Assembly: GCA_038746745.1 (NCBI GenBank) | Contig: JBCDKJ010000003.1 | Span: 1-64,000 of the forward strand | Direction of reading: 5' to 3' | From: JANQIO01 sp038746745 | GTDB taxonomy: Bacteria > Pseudomonadota > Gammaproteobacteria > Pseudomonadales > Halieaceae | Length of the DNA: 64,000 bases | Shown: piece after piece, positions 61,265 to 64,000 of the stretch | How positions within the stretch are numbered: the first letter of the stretch is position 1 | Layout: each line of letters opens with the position of its first letter | Made by a program: the position numbers and the translations under genes | The notes under the pieces: generated by a model | The model's input: only the letters and a program-made list of their open reading frames with translations | Database searches by the model: none | Told to the model about the DNA's origin: nothing

Positions 61265-63862
61265 ATGCCAGTCAATCCAAAGATCGCGATACGCCCAGCG
61301 CTCTTCCTATTCACTCTAGCGCTGATAATAGCTGTTTCAGGCTTTGCGCGTGATGCAACGGCCCAAGCAGTAACACAAACGGTAAGCCTGGATATAGAGC
61401 CAAAAAAGCTAAGCGCAGCACTGGCAGAGCTTGCCGCTGTCACTGGATTGAGCATCATCGCACCTAGTAGCGTGGTTCAAGACAAGTTAGCGCCAGCGCT
61501 AACGGGCGACTACACAGCTCAGCAAGCGCTAGCTGCCCTCTTAGACAACTCCGGTTTGATTGCAACGCAGTCCGCGAATGGGACATTCATCATAAAGAGC
61601 GCACAACCCTCGAATCAACCCAGATTAAGGAGCGAAGCTGAAGGCGCACTGGAAGAAGTGATTGTATACGGCGTCAAACAGCCTATAAGTCTGCAGGACA
61701 GCGTTGAATCTGTGGAAGTCTTTTCCGCATCGCGTTTTGACGCAGAGAACCTCTTTAACATCAACGATGCGCTTGCGCGCACACCGAATGTTTCAACACA
61801 AGGTGACGACCTTCGTTTTATCAACATTCGGGGTATTGACCGCAGCGGCACGACTGGCGCGGGTCAGGGCGTGGCGATCAATGTTTTTCAGGACGGCGTT
61901 CCTCTGTCAGACAGCGCGTTGCTCAATGGTTCGTCCAGCGCATGGGATATTGAGCAGCTTGAAGTGCTACTTGGTTCACAGTCTACAGTGCAGGGGCGCA
62001 ACTCTATCGGTGGCGCCATTGTGCTGCAATCCAAAAGGCCAACATTCGGCTGGGAGGGTGCCGCCCGTGCCCGGGTGGCTGAATTCGACACCTATCAAGC
62101 ATCTGCTGCCATATCCGGCCCGCTGATTGCCGACCAACTGGCGTTTCGCCTGAGCCTCGACCATCAGGAAACTGATGGCTTTATTACCAATGGATTTACT
62201 AACGAACCGCATGATTCACGAGAAAGTCAGACGGTTCGCAGCCGCTTTTTGATTGAGCCGGAGGCACTCACTGGCTTTAGCGCGCTGTTAACGTTTGAAT
62301 ACAATGATAGGGACAGCACCAATAGTCAGAGTATGCAGTCTCAACCGGGTGACCTTGATTTCGATCCAAAGGATCGAATCACTTTTCCTGCCCAGAGTAA
62401 CTTCAATGATTTCGAATCGTGGAAGTACATTGCAGACATCAGCTACACAATGAATGATCGTGTAACGCTCAAGCTCTTGGGTACCTATGAAGACATTGAA
62501 TCCGACTTTGGTGGCACAGCTCCCTCAGGTGAGCTTGTTCAAACGGGCGAGCTTCTCAGAGATACTTACTCCACTGAAGCGCGTTTAGAGTTCGATTTCG
62601 GAAAACTGCGCGGTTTCGTCGGCGGCTTCTATTTCTTCACCGACGGTGAGACAACACAGTCGCAGATTCAGGCCATCTCAGATATCGTGCCATTCCCGGT
62701 CGATCCCATTGACAGTAGACTGACCTCTAGTGCGACTAACACAGACGAAGTGGAGAATTTCGCGTTCTTTACATCGTGGCGCTACGACATAGCAGAGAAA
62801 TGGACCATTGATGTTAATCTGCGTTACGACGACGAACGTTTTGAGCGCCAGAACGGTGAGCTAGTGTTTTCGGTTTCGCCGAGCGGTTGCCTGGTCACCG
62901 GGCCAGGAATCTTATTTGGTGACCCTACTGCGGGTCTGATCCAAGGCCCGTGCTCTGTTGCTGCCGAATTGCTGGCTGAGCCTATTGAGCCCCAGCAATC
63001 GGACAGTCTTTCGGTAGTGCTTCCTAGTGGTTCAATCACTTATCACGTAACCGAGCATGCGTCTATTTTTGCTGGCTATAGGCGCGGATATCGGGCGGGC
63101 GGTGCTTTTCTGTCATCTGGATTTTCTCCAACAGAACTGTTCAGGGTGATCACCTATGACCCCGAATTCCTGGACACCCTTGAGGCGGGATGGCGGTCAC
63201 AGTGGCTGGATCGGAGGCTGACCGTAAACGGAACCCTCTTTTACAGCGAGTATGAGGATCAACAGATTCAGTTTAGGGACGAGCGAGGATTTAACGTTAT
63301 TGATAATGCAGGTGAAACCTCGCTTTACGGGTTGGAGTTGTCGGCTAACTTCGTGGCAACACCAAGCTTGAGCTTTACAGCCAGCTTGGGCCTGCTTGAA
63401 ACTAGTGTCGACGACTTTATCTTTCGGGAAGACAACCCTGGCACACCAGATAATGAACTTCTTGATCTTGCTGGTAACGAACTGGGTCGCTCTCCATCAA
63501 CCACGTTCAACCTGGGTGCAAATTATCGTTCCAGAATCGGAGTTTTCGCTGGTGCTAACCTTAACTACCAGTCTGAATTCTGGTCAGATATCTTCAATCT
63601 TGACCAATCTCAGCTTGGTGATGGTTTGACTGAGCGGATCGATGCAGCAGCGATAGTCAATGCGCAGATCGGCTACGCGTTCAGCGACGCGTTAACGCTC
63701 ACTCTTTACGCTAATAATCTTTTCGATGAGGACGCGCCATCCTTTGCAAACATCGGCAGTGCTAATGCGGCCGCAGGCGTAGGCAATCCAGTCAACCAGC
63801 GTTTGGTGTATCAGATTCGGCAACCACAGACCTTCGGCGTTACCCTGGATATGCAATTCTAA
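61265..63862 (+). CDS. TonB-dependent receptor with STN signalling domain, cassette 2
   Basis: An 865-residue receptor, paralogue of that at 52449. Signal peptide FTLALIIAVSGFARDATA, STN domain (VSLDIEPKKLSAALAELA; LDNSGLIATQSANGTFII), TonB box EEVIVYGVKQ, plug (INIRGIDRSGTTGAGQGVA; LEVLLGSQSTVQGRNSIGG) and a barrel ending TFGVTLDMQF. ATG 61265 has GGGAG seven bases upstream; the frame opens at 61223. The barrel parts that face outward diverge more than the plug, consistent with different ligands. It directly follows fecR 2 after 109 bases. Confidence 0.93.
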   Translation: MPVNPKIAIRPALFLFTLALIIAVSGFARDATAQAVTQTVSLDIEPKKLSAALAELAAVTGLSIIAPSSVVQDKLAPALTGDYTAQQALAALLDNSGLIATQSANGTFIIKSAQPSNQPRLRSEAEGALEEVIVYGVKQPISLQDSVESVEVFSASRFDAENLFNINDALARTPNVSTQGDDLRFINIRGIDRSGTTGAGQGVAINVFQDGVPLSDSALLNGSSSAWDIEQLEVLLGSQSTVQGRNSIGGAIVLQSKRPTFGWEGAARARVAEFDTYQASAAISGPLIADQLAFRLSLDHQETDGFITNGFTNEPHDSRESQTVRSRFLIEPEALTGFSALLTFEYNDRDSTNSQSMQSQPGDLDFDPKDRITFPAQSNFNDFESWKYIADISYTMNDRVTLKLLGTYEDIESDFGGTAPSGELVQTGELLRDTYSTEARLEFDFGKLRGFVGGFYFFTDGETTQSQIQAISDIVPFPVDPIDSRLTSSATNTDEVENFAFFTSWRYDIAEKWTIDVNLRYDDERFERQNGELVFSVSPSGCLVTGPGILFGDPTAGLIQGPCSVAAELLAEPIEPQQSDSLSVVLPSGSITYHVTEHASIFAGYRRGYRAGGAFLSSGFSPTELFRVITYDPEFLDTLEAGWRSQWLDRRLTVNGTLFYSEYEDQQIQFRDERGFNVIDNAGETSLYGLELSANFVATPSLSFTASLGLLETSVDDFIFREDNPGTPDNELLDLAGNELGRSPSTTFNLGANYRSRIGVFAGANLNYQSEFWSDIFNLDQSQLGDGLTERIDAAAIVNAQIGYAFSDALTLTLYANNLFDEDAPSFANIGSANAAAGVGNPVNQRLVYQIRQPQTFGVTLDMQF

Positions 63863-63883
63863 GCTTCATGGGCGCTATACATT

Positions 63884-63949
63884 AAAGTCCTTTTGGTCTG
63901 TGCGCTGCTGGAGATCGGACATGGCTGCATATCAAAAACCGAGTCATAG
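63884..63949 (+). pseudogene. Decayed glutathione S-transferase fragment
   Basis: The reading KVLLVCALLEIGHGCI matches KVALVCALLDIAHDWI of the intact GST (DNA 49958-50005): by hand count 38 of 48 bases agree and the frame is kept. After it the fragment jumps to a TES triplet and a stop (TAG at 63947-63949), consistent with an internal deletion relative to the intact gene (next TES in GST lies 30 bases further). No in-frame start is present. I take it as a GST relic at the right end of cassette 2. Confidence 0.55.
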
Positions 63950-64000
63950 TCGATGTGTGGTAGGACAGTGGCTCGCCGGAGTGACAGGTTTTCGAGCTGT
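63950..64000. other. Window end, nothing recognised
   Basis: About 50 bases after the GST relic. I see no start codon context or repeat that can be assigned. Confidence 0.3.

Noticed and set aside
50582..63862. Lasso-peptide biosynthetic locus
   Set aside because: The FecI/FecR/receptor plus hydrolase layout recalls one, but no precursor peptide, cysteine-protease-like B gene or asparagine-synthetase-like C gene is present in the window.

Overview
The window reads as chromosomal DNA of a Gram-negative bacterium, most likely a marine-type gammaproteobacterium. The Halieaceae/OM60-NOR5 or a neighbouring group is my guess from gene content; no rRNA or marker gene here proves it. Supporting traits are four outer-membrane or TonB-dependent systems, a COQ7-type ubiquinone hydroxylase, a fused LplT-Aas protein, a Crp/Vfr-like regulator, an Mla-type lipid transport operon, and moderately high G+C with dense, overlapping genes. 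I found no tRNA, rRNA, CRISPR array, prophage or insertion sequence.

Layout. Positions 1-10.2 kb hold the 3' part of an M1 aminopeptidase, a photolyase, an alpha/beta hydrolase whose expected nucleophile serine is alanine, a Crp-like regulator, a translationally coupled mlaE-mlaF-mlaD-lipoprotein-CPXCG operon, and a VOC protein. Positions 10.2-27.2 kb are almost entirely minus-strand: the LplT/acyltransferase/acyl-ACP-synthetase fusion, a three-gene signalling set (response regulator, beta-propeller histidine kinase, response regulator with GGDEF-like and EAL domains), a Baeyer-Villiger-type monooxygenase, an alkaline phosphatase, DNA polymerase IV, an Atm1-type ABC exporter and a probable outer-membrane protein. 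Positions 27-40 kb carry an NTF2-like protein, an HNH nuclease, a DUF3604 protein, two overlapping UbiB/ABC1 paralogues, a two-subunit molybdenum hydroxylase, a TonB receptor, a small secreted protein and coq7. Positions 40-50.5 kb carry a cold-shock gene with a long structured leader, an OsmC protein, a ChrR-like double cupin, a DUF481 protein, a 58-residue conserved small protein, a 2-hydroxyacid dehydrogenase, a DUF4136 lipoprotein, two LysR regulators, and an oxidoreductase operon (SDR, luciferase-like flavoprotein, CmcJ/NvfI-like protein), followed by a glutathione S-transferase.

The most system-like part is 50.6-63.9 kb. Two paralogous cassettes, each ECF sigma factor - FecR-type regulator - STN-domain TonB receptor, bracket two paralogous serine hydrolases of the beta-lactamase/PBP fold, each with about four C-terminal membrane helices. 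All eight genes point the same way. A decayed copy of the glutathione S-transferase start lies just after the second receptor, while an intact GST lies just before the first sigma gene. This suggests that the cassette, with GST at its border, was duplicated, and that the array may continue beyond the window. My working idea is ligand-induced uptake of a hydrolysable compound, followed by its cleavage at the inner membrane by the hydrolases. The ligand is unknown.

Start sites were chosen from Shine-Dalgarno matches, overlaps with upstream stop codons and signal peptides. Where these disagree with the longest open frame, the entry says so. All family assignments come from motifs read by eye.
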